Under the pieces are notes generated by a model, which was given only the letters and a program-made list of their open reading frames with translations, had not been told where the DNA came from and made no database searches. The position numbers and the translations under genes were made by a program. This document shows positions 17,068-28,400 of a stretch of DNA of 64,000 nt, one piece after another (within the stretch, counting starts at the first letter, position 1; each line of letters begins with the position of its first letter). Source of the DNA: Haematococcus lacustris (taxonomy: Eukaryota; Chlorophyta; Chlorophyceae; Chlamydomonadales; Haematococcaceae); the NCBI GenBank assembly GCA_030144725.1, contig JASKMD010000029.1:4816678-4880677 (forward strand). The letters are read 5' to 3'.

Positions 17068-17933
17068 CTAACAAGGAGGCTTCAAAGGTGTCCTTTGGGA
17101 CTCCACCTGCCTCCGTGCCAAACAAGGCCTCATCCACTTCATCACTTGACTCATGCTCTCACTCATGCTCTTCCTGCACGCGCTCTTCCCCCCATTGTGA
17201 GCCCCCATGAAGGTGCTGGCACCAACAGAGCAGAAAGCCACAAGCTTGCCAACATCTAGGCTGAGGGTGTCAATCACACGCAGTATGACAACTGTGATGT
17301 GCTCAGATGTGGCCCCCACCACTTTGACAGCGCATAAGAAAGAGGTGTGGTAGATAAAGGACGATGGCTCCAGATAGCGCACGTAGAGGAGCAAATGGTC
17401 CTCAGTTCCCACGTCCGTGCTGCTGTCAGCTAACAAGCTGAATAGGGGTTGGCTCGTACAGCTGCTAGCTGTTGAGTGAGGAGGGTTTGGCTAATAGAGT
17501 AAAGGGCGGCATTGAAGTAACGGGTGGCACTGAAGTCATGCGGCATAGCTGGTGCCCCACTATGAGTGGCAAACTGGAGGTGGGCTGCAAAGGACATGGC
17601 TGAGTGGCCCCACAACACCATGAAGAGGGCTGCCAACACCATGCGGCGGTAGGTGCCTTGGACCACTGTTGTTGTTGCAGCCTTCGCAGCTGCTTTGATG
17701 GAGCTGGCACCCCCCCCAGCACGCTGTGCCATGCCGATGGCTTCTGAATGGGCCTTGCTCTTGGCGTGTTGGGCCAGCTCCGCCTCACACGTCACAGCCC
17801 CACCACCACCACTCGCCTTTGCGAATAGAGATGAGTTGGGCTTGTGCTCCAAGCAAGTGGAGCAGTGGGCTTGGGGGGTGCCTCTCTCGTTGCATCCGCC
17901 ACTGAACCTGCACCATGGGTACTTTGCTTGCAA
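17068..17933 (-). pseudogene. hAT transposase fragment (zinc finger plus DUF4371 catalytic region)
   Basis: First frame 17,933-17,430: an N-terminal zinc-finger-like region (CEAELAQHAKSKAHSEAIG), then helices. Second frame 17,436-17,068: ADSSTDVGTEDHLLLYVRYL, the conserved DxSTD motif with the first catalytic Asp, then KLVAFCSVGASTFMGAHNGG. Relatives have CSDGAS; here the Asp is Val (GTT for GAT), so the second catalytic residue is lost. The frames join if one T is restored in the short T run near 17,440. The copy is dead by two independent lesions. Domain identity is from motif recall. Confidence 0.85.
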
Positions 17934-18099
17934 CTCCTTCTGCTTAGCCTCACGATTGCACTCTAATGGCCTCTGCGGATGCTGGAAGGTGCTGGCTCTT
18001 GGTCAATGAGAATAGGATCGTCTGGGCTAAGGCTGGCCACTGGCTGCGGGGTGGACGGAGCCGAAGAGGTTGGGCTGGAAGGGGAGGGGGCTGGGCTCC

Positions 18100-18755
18100 T
18101 GCCCTGCTGCTGCTACCGTGATGCTGCCCTGCTGCTGATGACGTTGCTGCCCTGTTGTAGCTGCACTGCTGCTGCTGCTGCTGCCGCTGCTGCATTGCTG
18201 TAGCTGCCCTGCCGTTGCTGCTGCTGCTGCTGCTGCCCTGCCGCTTCTACCCTGCTGCTGCTGCTGCTGCTGCCGCTGCCCCTGATACCGCTGCCCTGTT
18301 GCTGCTGCCCTGCCACTGTAGCTGCTGCCCTGCTGCTGCTCCCCTGATGCTGTGATGCCCTACTGCTGCTGTTGCCATGCTGCTGCTGCCATGCTGCAGC
18401 TGCCCTGCTGATGGTGCCCTGCCGATGGTGCAGCACTTTAGCAGCAGCATGGCAGCATTTTAGCCCTGATGCTGCCCTGCTGCTGCTGCCGCTGCCCTGC
18501 TGCTGCTCTGCTGCTGCTGCTGCTGCGCAGCCCTGCTGCTGCTGCTACTGCCCTGCTCCTGCTGCTGCTGCCCTGCTGCTGTTGCCCTGCTGATGCAGCT
18601 GCTGCCCTGCTGCTGCTACCCTCCTGCTGCTGCAGCCATGCTGCTGCAGCTGCTGCCCTGCTGCTGCTCCACTGCCATTATGCTGCTGCCCTGCTGCTGC
18701 TACCGTGATGCTGCCCTGCTGCTGCTGACGTGCAGGACCTGCTGCAGCACTTATA
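18100..18755. repeat. CTG-rich low-complexity tract in the hAT element
   Basis: Imperfect (GCTGCTGCC)n. Open as poly-Ala, poly-Leu or CCC in several frames; not coding. Confidence 0.9.
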
Positions 18756-19156
18756 AAGAATGCTAAATGGTAATTATCAGACATATTACACCCCAAACCA
18801 GTTTAATCCTCCCCGCATTGGGCGCATTGGGCTGACAAGGCCAGTTTCATCGGGAAAGGCGGTATTGCGGGCTGCGTGGTCTGCGAGGTTCAAGAAGTTC
18901 ACATGAGTTAACATGTGAACGCGGAGATGTCAACGTCGAAGATGTCAACGATGCGATGGTACCCACCAAGCGCCATCTGAATTGTCATCTGTCGCTGGTC
19001 CGACGGAGTCTGCCTTACTTTCTTGCCTGGCTTTCCCCCGGCTATCTGATAACGCAGCCGTGAGTTAGGTTTGAGATATGTACGGGCGCAACTAAGAATA
19101 ACAGGCGCCCGTAGATAGCCCGTGAACTCCCCCCCGTAACCCAAATTTTGAAAACC

Positions 19157-19202
19157 ACGGGCCCCCGTACTGGGCCTTCGGCCCAGTTACGGGGGCCCTC
19201 GT
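19157..19202. repeat. Strong hairpin near the hAT right end
   Basis: GGGCCCCCGTA-CTGGGCC, loop TTC, then GGCCCAG-TTACGGGGGCCC. The arms pair almost perfectly over about 18 bp. A second near-palindrome, GTACGGGCCCCGTAC, follows at 19,218-19,232. It may act as a subterminal structure for transposase binding. Confidence 0.8.
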
Positions 19203-19256
19203 CAAAATGGGTCAAAAGTACGGGCCCCGTACGGGGGGTCGAACCCTGGTACACAG

Positions 19257-21983
19257 GCACCAGGTGGGCTAACCGGGCGTCCAGGTATTGCAGCAGCAGG
19301 GGCAGGAGGGGCTGGGCGTGGCAGCCCACCACCCTAGGGTCGCCTTGGGACCACCCATGGATGAAGGGGGCACCTCGGTCCATGATCTGCTCGTGGGTGA
19401 ACTTCATGCGCACGTCATAGATGAGCACATACTCCTGCAGTCCGCCACCGCAAGCAAGGATGGTGTGTGCCAAGGGATCCTTGGTCTGTTTTCAATAGCA
19501 CATGCTGTCGAGTTTGTCAAGTGTTCCATACCTCCCGGTTGGAGCCTGGTAGGGTCTGCAGCGTTGGCGAGTCGTAGCCAAGGGGCGCCTTCTCTGTAGG
19601 GGGGTTGGGGGGCTTGCTGATGTTGCAGTTGTGGCACATCTTCAGGGCGCTGTGGCCCATGCCCCTGGTCAAAGTGGCTCTACATGCACACAATCACGCA
19701 AGTCTTGCCTTAATGGGTGTCATATGTTTGTGGATGGTACATGGCAGGGTACAAGTTGTATAGGGATAGTCTGGACTGGGAGGTGGTGGAATCATTTGTA
19801 GGTGCAAGCTGTTGGCCTTTGTCTCACTCACGTGGCTGGGGTATCAGCGATGGATACCACTGGGACTCCATGGATGCGGACAGGCTCAACACGGGGTGGA
19901 GCCACACCATCAACACTTGGGCCTGGGTGTGGCTCCACTATCACACCCAGGTCACCCGGGCCCTCGATGTGTTTGCTGACTTCCTGGCAGATGGCTTTCA
20001 TGTAGCCTGTCAGGTGAGACTGGTGCTTTCCTCCGTTGATGACGGCCAGCACTGAGCTGCACGCCCGCTTGCCGCACACCTCAGCCGGCACATCCAGCAG
20101 CCTCAACAGGATCACACCCACTGACCAGGTGCCGTTCTTGCCCATGGTCATCCAGTCAACCCCACTCATGAAGTGGGCTGTGTTGGGGGAGGTGGCCACA
20201 ACCTCTGGTAGCTTGGGCTGCATCTCTCGCCATGCAGGGCCTGTCAAACAACAACATCATGATATGGTGCATGTCACTGTACTAATCACCTGGCTATGCT
20301 GTGAATTCTATGCCAAGGTCAACCCATGCCTACTCACTTGCCCGGAAAGAGCCAGCAGGTGGGTCCACGCCCCGTGCTCGCCTGAACCAGGTCATCACGT
20401 CCTTCCGCTCCATGATGTTCTTCACCACTGTGTCCCAGCCGAACAGAGACATGCTCCACCGAGGCCTCAAGGTGATCTCCTGTGGGCTCCCTCGAACCAA
20501 GCAAGGGACAGCCTACAACACATGTATACCTCTACAAGTGTCATTAGAGATTGACCATGCCCATGTAGATTGGTTTCACCTTTTTTTTGGTTCACATGGA
20601 AGCGAGGTGTCTCACAGTAGTCGCACTTGTCATTCTGGTGGGCGAGCCACTCAGACCTATGCATGCATGCACATGTAGGCAACCTTGACCCCAACAAACA
20701 CCATGTGTAATGCGCCATGCATGCATTGCCTAATCCACACCCTTTCCCCTGACCTCACCGTCGTATCTTCGGGTAGGCGAAGCCTGGGCAGTACTTGTTG
20801 TTGGCCTTGTTGTCCTTGCCCGCGTTGCACACATGCACCTCGTACTCATTTGCGTGCTGGACGCCCTGCAAACTCATAAGCTGGTAGAAGCTGGTGATGA
20901 GGTTGAGATCAGGCTGGTTTGCAAGTAGCCTACGGATCAGCTTCAACACCCCCTTCATCTGCTCCTTGGTCAGCCTCATGTCCAACAGCCTGCTCAGCTC
21001 GTCCATCAAGTCCTTGCCTGTCATGGGGCAGTTCCTGGAATTCCATGCACAAAGACAAGCAACAACTATATAGAACTACTCACTGCTGGTGATACTATTT
21101 CCTGGTATTCTTGAGTGTGAAGTACCTGAACACGGGTTGTTGAAGGTTGGCATCCAGCTTGAACACCTTGCTTCGACGTGCCCTGGCGCCATCCCCCCCT
21201 CCTTCATCCCCCTCAGGACCCCCCGGAGCTCCTAGACCTCCTGGACCTCCTGGACCTCCTGGACCTCCTGGACCTCCTGGACCCCCGGGACCTCCTGGAT
21301 ACCCTTCCCCTTCCTCATCACTGTCTTCACTCCCACTGTCATCACTACCACCTCCGTCCCCTCCTCCGTCGACTCCTCCCCTTCCTCCTACACCCCCCTC
21401 TTCTCTGTCTCCGCGCTGTCCCCCCCTGTTGTCCTCCTCTCCCCTCCCACGCTGTTCGTCCCCTCCTCCCTGTCCCATCCATGCATCCTCTGGAATCCTG
21501 CCACCCTCTTGTCCCGCTGGGGCTGCCTGATCCCTGCCTCCTTGCCCGTCCTCAGCCATCCCTCCTCCATCTCCACAGCTCCCCTGCACACATGTCGTCA
21601 CAACATGCGGACAACATGTGGCCTGCGGCGCAAATTGTCCGCGATGAGGTACACGCATTAGCTGCCTCATGCGCACATGTACGTCAGCACGTACTAACTA
21701 ACAGCAAGCGACATCTTACTGCCGACTCTTGCGATGTGTGTTGCTGTGCGTCTGGTGACTGAGCTGTCGCCTTAGCCTGCCTCTCCGCCCAAGCCTTCGT
21801 GCCTTCAGCCCCCACGAACTGGTGATGGTGCTTGGAACAGTGAGTGCGCATTCCTCTTTTGCTGCCTGATTCTCCACACACTAGGCATTGAAAGGCTGTC
21901 TTCACCATGATTGCCTGTGTCTTGGGAAGCCTGGAGAGTAAATGGTCGCATTGTGTCCGGCCATCGCGGCCCGCGTTGGCCAT
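19257..21983 (-). CDS. Tnp2-type transposase, 5' half (zinc fingers and catalytic core)
   Basis: Minus exons. Start near 21,983 (MANAGRD) or 21,908 (MVKTAF); C2H2-like finger FQCLVCGESGSKRGMRTH..H; donor near 21,720. 21,588-21,129: acidic and GGP collagen-like linker. 21,034-20,759: LMSLQGVQHANEYEVHVC then NKYCPGFAYP. 20,656-20,580: KCDYCETPRFHVNQ. About 20,482-20,337: PRWSMSLFGWDTVVKNIM. About 20,241-19,834: SGVDWMTMGKNGTWSVGVIL, the family's D-W core, then GVPVVSIADTPA. About 19,683-19,535: KMCHNCNIS. About 19,450-19,257: the exon cut by hAT. Cys pairs, D-W and ADxPA motifs are those of Tnp2/Transposase_21 proteins, which cut CACTA-type ends in the nucleus. Confidence 0.75.
21184..21310 (-). 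repeat. GGP-coding 9-bp microrepeat in the Tnp2 linker
   Basis: Repeats of GGACCTCCT (plus strand), about seven perfect units, encode a Gly-Gly-Pro tract in the transposase N-terminal linker. Confidence 0.85.
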
Positions 21984-22128
21984 CGCGGCCCGCTCTCTGT
22001 GTACCCACCCGGCGTCGCTTGCTGGCCGACAAAGTGACTTTTGGTTCACTGAGGACGATAATTTTGTGAGTAAGCACCGCTACATCGTGTTGGCGCCGTC
22101 TTTCCAAACCGCAACAACATCCTTAGAA
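21984..22128. promoter_or_regulatory. Divergent intergenic region between Tnp2 and the acidic gene
   Basis: About 145 bp separate the earliest plausible Tnp2 ATG (minus, 21,983) from the first plus-strand ATG (22,129). A duplicated GGCCATCGCGGCCCGC lies at 21,959-21,989. A shared bidirectional promoter is inferred from geometry only. Confidence 0.35.
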
Positions 22129-25011
22129 ATGTACCGCAACACGGTCGCCAAGAAGATGGCAGGTCCAAAGCCCACCGCCAAGAAGGTATAGTAATTCCCG
22201 TACCAATACCGCCAGCCTGCCGCGTTGCTTACCGTGCCAGGCACCTTCATGCTTTCATTAACTCCATGAACTATCGTTGCTGCAGATTAAGGCTGCAGCC
22301 CCTCGCACAGCTGACTCTGGGCACGAGTCCGATGAATTGCCTTTGGCCCAGCGACCAAGGCGGCAGCCCCTTGAGCCTTTAGCCTCTTCTGGTGATGAAG
22401 GGGAGGGTGTGGGAGAGGAGGAGGCGCTGGAGGATGACGGGGAGGGGGAGGAGGGTGAGGATGAGGGGGAGGAGGATGAGGGGGAGGAGGGTGAGGGGGC
22501 GGAGGAGGAGGAGATGGAGGGGGAGGAGGAGGAGGAGGAGGAGGAGAAAGAGAAGCAGAAGCAGAGGCCAGCCAAGAAACGGTCGCGCAAAGGAGGGAAG
22601 CAGGTCCCCGATGAGTTCAGTAAGATCGTCCTGGCGCAGGTGAGCATGGTGTTGCGTGCCTATGCTTCTTGATTTGCTGCGGTCACGTTGCATGTGCCTC
22701 AATGTCCTTTGCTAACCATGACCCATCGTTCCCGTGTGATTTCAGTACAAGCATCATGCACCTAACGCCGACAAGCCCTTCAGTGTGTTGGGCAAATATG
22801 AGGTTAGTGTAGTGCTCACACAACAATTGACCATAGCCTCAATTCATTACTGCCCGTGTCACCTTGGTTATCTATACCCAATGCATCCTTGCAGCAAGAT
22901 GCCGTCAGTCTCTGGGGCAAGTTCGCCCCCGAATACATCCGGATGTGGTGCCCGCGTTCTGTGGGCCAGGTGATTGTGCAATGAATGGTGTAGCCATGTA
23001 ACCAACCTAATTTGCTCTCTGATGTGAATGTTAGTGAAACAGTCTTGGTGTGTGTTGTGCAGTACACCATCCCCGGCTGTGTACCAGGGGAATACCCCAA
23101 ACAGGGCAGCAACTCGGTGGAGGCGAGGTGGAATGTCCCCATGCGGGCAATCATCGGCCTCGTATGGAAGGAATTCACCAAGGCCAACCCAGCCTACCTG
23201 GCTTTGCTGAGCTACTGGATGTTGCTGGCGGCATTCAAAAAGTGGGTTGCATGCATCCAACCATCATGCACCCATAGCATGCAACCCATAGCATGCATCC
23301 ACCCATCATGCACCCATAGCATGCAACCCACTGCGTCATTAGTACAGGTCCTCATCATCGGACTGGTACCCTTGAACGTGTAGGTTATACGATTGGGTCA
23401 GACGTCCGACCACTCCTAAGCAGCTGGCCCGTGTGCCGCGGACACCTCGTAAGACAGCAGAGATCCAGAAGGCAGATGAGGGGTGGAAGTCGAAGTTTGG
23501 CTGCCGGTTGTTGGAAGCCAAGGCAGCAGCGGTGGCTGCAGGCACCCCGTACAGCAATGACGATGTTGTGCCCACTGACATGGAGCCATACCTGCCCTTA
23601 GCGGCACAGCTGAAAGCTGCCTCAGGTGAGTGGAGCCAGGACCCTGTGGTGAGATGCCATGACCCTGTGGGTGTGCAGCAGGACCCTGTGGCGTGGTGCC
23701 AGGACCCTGTAGGTGTGCAACAGAACCCTGTGGTGAGGTGCCAGAACCCTGTGGGTGTGCAGCAGGACCCTGTGGTGAGGTGCCAGGACCCTGTGGGTGT
23801 GCAGCAGGACCCTGTGGCGTGGTGCCAGGACCCTGTAGGTGTGCAACAGAACCCTGTGGTGAGGTGCCAGAACCCTGTGGGTGTGCAGCAGGACCCTGTG
23901 GCGTGGTGCCAGGACCCTGTAGGTGTGCAACAGGACCCTGTGGTGAGGGGCCAGAACCCTGTGGGACTAACCCATGACATTGCGTGCACCCCTGATCGCA
24001 GAGAACTGGAAGAAACCAGACAAGACGCCAGAAGGCAAGCACCCTGAAGCTGCCAAGGCCTGGAAAGCAATGTCCCAGACATTCTATGACTAGTTTGACG
24101 AGGTGGCCCTAGACCTAGCAAGGTCTATCCCTGGCGGCAGCAACGCAGACCCTGTGAGTATCTCGTTACAATGCTGGTAGAGGTATGTGATTTTACATGT
24201 TGGCCGAGTATGTGTGCTTTGCTTGATGCTGGCAGGTGGCGGCGGAGGCGCAGGCCAAGACGCTGCTGTTGGAGGCATGCACCCAGGACCAATCCTGGTG
24301 GAAGGCAAGTAGCTGACATCTTACGAGCATACCCTACCATGCCCTACCATACCACATACCATGTCTTACCTTCCAAAATTCATATTGCCACCTTGTTGTG
24401 TGCAGTTGACGACCCTGACCCGGCTTGTGGAGCACAAGTCAAAGCTGGTGTTGGAGCTGCAGGCTGCCAGCGGTGCAGGGCAGCAGGCAGGCCCAGCGGC
24501 ACCCCCTCGCCAAGGGGGCAAGGCTGCAGCCAAGAAGAGGCGTGCAGGCAGAGAAGCAGGGGCAGGGGCAGAGGAGCTCGCCGCTGCGCTACAAGCAGGC
24601 TGGGCAGCAGGGGCAGCAGTGGCGACAGGGGCAGCAGCAGGGGCAGCAGGGACAGGGACAGGGGCAGGGCCAACAGGGGAAGGGGCAAAGGCAGCAGCAG
24701 AGGCAGGGCAGGGTAAGAGGCAGAGCAGGGTCAGGAGCCGCAGCAGCAACCGGGGCAGGGGCAGGGCAGGGGCCGGGGCTGTGGCAGGGTCAAGGGCAGG
24801 GGCAGGGGCAGTGGTGGCTGCAGGGGCAGTGGGGGCAGCAGGAGCTGTGGCAAGGGCAGCAGGGGCAGCAGGGGCTGTGGCAGGGGCTGGGCCTGTGGCA
24901 CCCGCCACAGCAGGGGCAGAGGCAGGGGCAGGGCCAGTGGCACCCGGCACAGCAGGGGCAGAGGCAGAGGCAGAGGCAGAGGCAGAGGCAGAGGCAGAGG
25001 CAGAGGCAGAG

Positions 25012-25043
<32 letters not shown>

Positions 25044-25128
25044 AGTAGCAGAGGCAGTGGCAGCAGCAGCAGCAGAAGCAGATGCAGCAGTGGCAGCAGC
25101 AGCAGCACGCAGTGACTTGTTTGATTAA
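22129..25128 (+). CDS. Acidic protein of the 17.5-kb element, possible TnpA-like partner
   Basis: Nine exons by splice signals and frame: 22,129-22,185; 22,286-22,639; 22,746-22,802; 22,895-22,969; 23,063-23,241; 23,384-23,625; 24,002-24,153; 24,236-24,304 (GC donor); 24,406-25,128. Exon 2 is strongly acidic (EEEGEE runs), then basic (KKRSRKGGK). The middle includes DAVSLWGKFAPEYIRMW and PMRAIIGLVWKEFTKANPAY, unrecognised but compact and domain-like. The C-terminus is Ala/Gly/Glu repeat ending in TAA. Phases match at every junction tested. An in-frame TAG at 24,091-24,093 (after QTFYD) disables this copy. Position beside Tnp2 suggests, without proof, a TnpA-like array-binding role. Confidence 0.6.
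23633..23965. repeat. Intronic copy of the element's GGACCCTGT repeat
   Basis: About eight units of roughly 42 bp (CAGGACCCTGTGGGTGTGCAG and variants) inside intron 6 of the acidic gene, related to the arrays at both element ends. Confidence 0.9.
24960..25050 (+). repeat. GAGGCA hexamer array
   Basis: About 13 units of GCAGAG encoding an Ala-Glu tail in the last exon of the acidic gene. Confidence 0.9.
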
Positions 25129-25440
25129 TGAGATGCTAGAAATTCATGACATGCTACAGGTTCATGGACTAGTCGATCCAAACCTTGCAGTGGGTTTTGT
25201 GGACCTAGTGCAGCGTTTCGCTGACTGTGTGCAGGGTTCCAGTGACACCGTGTAAACTGCACTAGAACGTGTTCACTCATACCTGAACGAGGCATAACAC
25301 GCGACAATACTGAACACTGGGATAAGGCAAGCAGTGCATATCACCATGTCCGTGGTTTGCAGTATTGTTGATCCCATGCCATTTGACTAGACATTCGAAA
25401 GTCCATTGCGGCCACGTGCACACTATCAAGGCTACGCACA

Positions 25441-28400
25441 ATGGCAGCAGCAGCAGCAGGCAATAATGCACTGGAAGGTGTCGCCGTTGACATGATGACC
25501 TTTCTTGCGCGATGCGGCCCCCGCACTCAGGTAATCGCATAATCAAGCCTAACACTGTCCATCGGTAGCACTGCACTCATCCACGGTGGCTACTTGCATG
25601 TAGGATGCGACCGGCCTGGCCAGCATGAATGACCCCTGGCGAGATGTGTGCTGTGGTTTCTGCGTGGCCAAAACTGTTGTGCCCTGTGATATGGCCACAC
25701 AGAGTAACACAGAGGCGATAGTGGACAAGTGAGTGCCCATGCACCCCAATGCTCATGAGGACGTGCCCAAGTGTGTGACTTGTTTCCAATACAGGTCCTG
25801 GAAATACGTTGCAGAGAATTACCCCCAGCCCTCTTCCACAAGGCGCCTCAAGTGGGACAAGTACTTCGCCTACTTCAACGACCACTTCAAGGGCATACAA
25901 GAAACCAGTCCCCCTAAGGGGTTAAAGCCTTTCGCTACCTTGTGGAAGAAGAAGAAGAAAGAAGAAAACTACTCCGGTAAAAACCGGCGTGCATTAAGGG
26001 AGGAGCTTCCGCCTGTGGCGCGGCCTGCTCCCACCTCCAAACGTTGGACACAGGCTGGACATGTCCCCACCAAGCTGCCCTAGCTGTAGCCACAGACCAC
26101 AGCTAGCACCCAAGGCAAACAAAGAGGCATGAGAGGAGCAAAGACCAGTGCACTCGGCAGCTGGACCTATCTCTTCTCCTCGTTGACGAGAGCAATTCCA
26201 GCCTTGTCCGCCGGATGTCGCGCTAAAAGTTGAAGTTCAGGCTCCAAAAGTCCAAACTTCAGCTGTCAGCCAACGTCCCGCGTTTAGGTAGCTCTGCTCC
26301 CTCCTTGACGACGCCAGCAACTCCACAACAGCTTGATGACCCGCAGCGGTCGTGTGCGGCACCCGGACCTCATTTGTATTCCGCTGGACAAAGCGGTGCC
26401 CGTTCAAGCCTGGGAAGGCTGTCCCGTTGCATCCCAATTTATATACCGCTGGGTGCGGTGGTGAGGTAGCTTAGCCAATCCGTGCGACCGGAGTGCTACC
26501 TTGTGGAACATATACAAGCAAGGTGATGAGTTAGTTGGCTGACTAGTTGCCAGCAGGCTGTCGAGGTATCCATGCATTCATGTCCGTGTTAACTGTCATG
26601 TGCAGATGCGAAGATGAAGAGTCAAGGTGACACAGATTATGTGTACCTATGTGAAGTGCTGGGCAGAAAGGAGTGTGCTACTTTGGCAGAATTTGTGTTG
26701 AGAACAGAGCCACCAACCCTTCCCTCTCCTGCCCCCTCCCCTGCCCCCCATCCAGCCCCAGCAGCAGGTGTGCAGCAGGCCCCTGCCCCCTCCCCTGCCC
26801 CCCAGCCAGCCCCAGCAGCAGGTGTGCAGCATGCCCCTGCCCCCACCCCTGCCCCCCAGCCAGCCCCAGCAGCAGGTGTGCAGCAGGCCCCTGCCCCCAC
26901 CCCCTGCCCCACAGCCAGGCCCAGCAGCAGGTGTGCAGCAGCACCCAGCCCCGTCCCCTATCCAACAGCCAGCCTCAGCAGCGGTTGTGCGGCAGCCCCC
27001 CGCCACACCAACAGCGGGTGTAGCTGGATTGAAGGCCCCCACCACAGGCCTAGGTACTGCACTGCCAGCAGGTGGGCAGCGGAGCCCTGCCCTCTCACCT
27101 GTCCTGCGGCGTGCACCAGCAGCACGTGTGCAACTCAGCCTTGCCCCCTCCATTCCCCTGTTGCCAACACCAGCAGCAGGAGGGCAGCATCAGCACCATC
27201 CGCCAGTGCAGCCCCACCGCCAGACACGCAGAGGGCAGTGGGCACAGGTGGGCACCAGCACCCGGGCGGCAGGCACAGCAGCAGGTGGGCAGCAGCACCA
27301 GCACCAGCAGCAGGACCTGGGACAGGTGACTGAAGAGGAGCAGCAGCAGCGTGGAGGGGACGGTGCTGGTCCCTCATCATCCAAGAGGCCAAGGCCTGCC
27401 GAGGATCAGGTAGAATCACAACATAACAGCAAGAGGAGCAAGACAGCATCATGGTGCATTGTGACAGTGGCTCAGATTCCCATTGCTTCATTTGCCATTG
27501 CAGGCCCTCCTACAGTACCTGATTCAGAAGGTGGACACCGTGCAGGACTCAGTGAACAGAGTGGAGGTGGGACACAAGCTGCCAATGAGGCATTTCAACA
27601 TTACCAACTTGTAAACGACCACACTGAATGTAGGATGAGCTGATGGGAAGAAGGCGGCTCAACGTGTTGGCAAACACAGCCTTGACTGGAAGTGGCCAGT
27701 CAGGTCAGCAGGTGAGCAGCTACAAATAGCCTACAACAGGTTTAAACAGTGTGCACTGTTACGCTGACCTAGCACAAGGTTTCAATAACCTAGTGCAGGG
27801 CTTCACTAACCTAGTGCAGGGTTTCACCGACTCCAGCTGTGGCTCAGTAGGATTTGTGTGGATTGTGTTTGCAGGCAAGCACAGGAGGCACCCTGCTGCA
27901 TGGAGGAGCAGTGCGGTTCCCCAAGAATACACAGGTACGAGTGGCATAACTAGCTGATATGAATTGATAGTGACGGGTACTTGTGAGCATGCCGTGCATT
28001 GCTACCTTGCACGCAGGGAATGGTGTATCAGCTGCCCACCATGCTGCCAGACACAGGGGATGTCTACCAGCCTCATGAGCTAGAGCAGTGTCGCCGAGCA
28101 GCTCTAGCTCATGGCCTGACCATCTTCCAGCTGCCCCAGCTAGCCATAGATATGGCAGCGGTGGTTGCGGCCAGCATCTTGATCACCAGGGTCTTTAACC
28201 ACATGGTGTTCAGCTCAGTCAATGCCAACAGCAAGACACAGTATGGCACTGGCCAGAGGGTGCAGGTGGTGTTGGCCAAGTCAGACAAGAACAGCAGTGG
28301 CGACCTAGACACAACCCTACAGCTGTTGTCTGACAATTATAACGCGGCTGTGTACAGCAATCTGTCAGCAGAGAAGAAGAAAGAGGTGAGAAGACAGATA

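Larger units (their letters stand above)
16922..19248 (-). mobile_element. hAT transposon, non-autonomous, inside the Tnp2 gene
   Basis: TIRs CAGGGTTCGAC (16,922-16,932) and GTCGAACCCTG (19,238-19,248) with a perfect 8-bp target duplication GTACACAG (16,914-16,921; 19,249-19,256), the hAT hallmark. Removing it fuses ...LAHLVPVY to HSFMYGLL... in frame in the surrounding transposase. It contains the N-terminal two thirds of a DUF4371-type hAT transposase and a CTG-rich tract at 18.1-18.75 kb. No C-terminal dimerisation domain is seen. Confidence 0.93.

Noticed and set aside
14971..21983. Assignment of the minus-strand transposase to the KDZ (Kyakuja-Dileera-Zisupton) superfamily
   Set aside because: Cys-pair exons, the D-W segment and the ADxPA motif fit Tnp2/Transposase_21 better; KDZ was considered because of the nearby dioxygenase.
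24091..24093. Nuclear reassignment of TAG to a sense codon
   Set aside because: Intact frames (thymidine kinase, LINE polyprotein) end in TAG at the expected protein ends.
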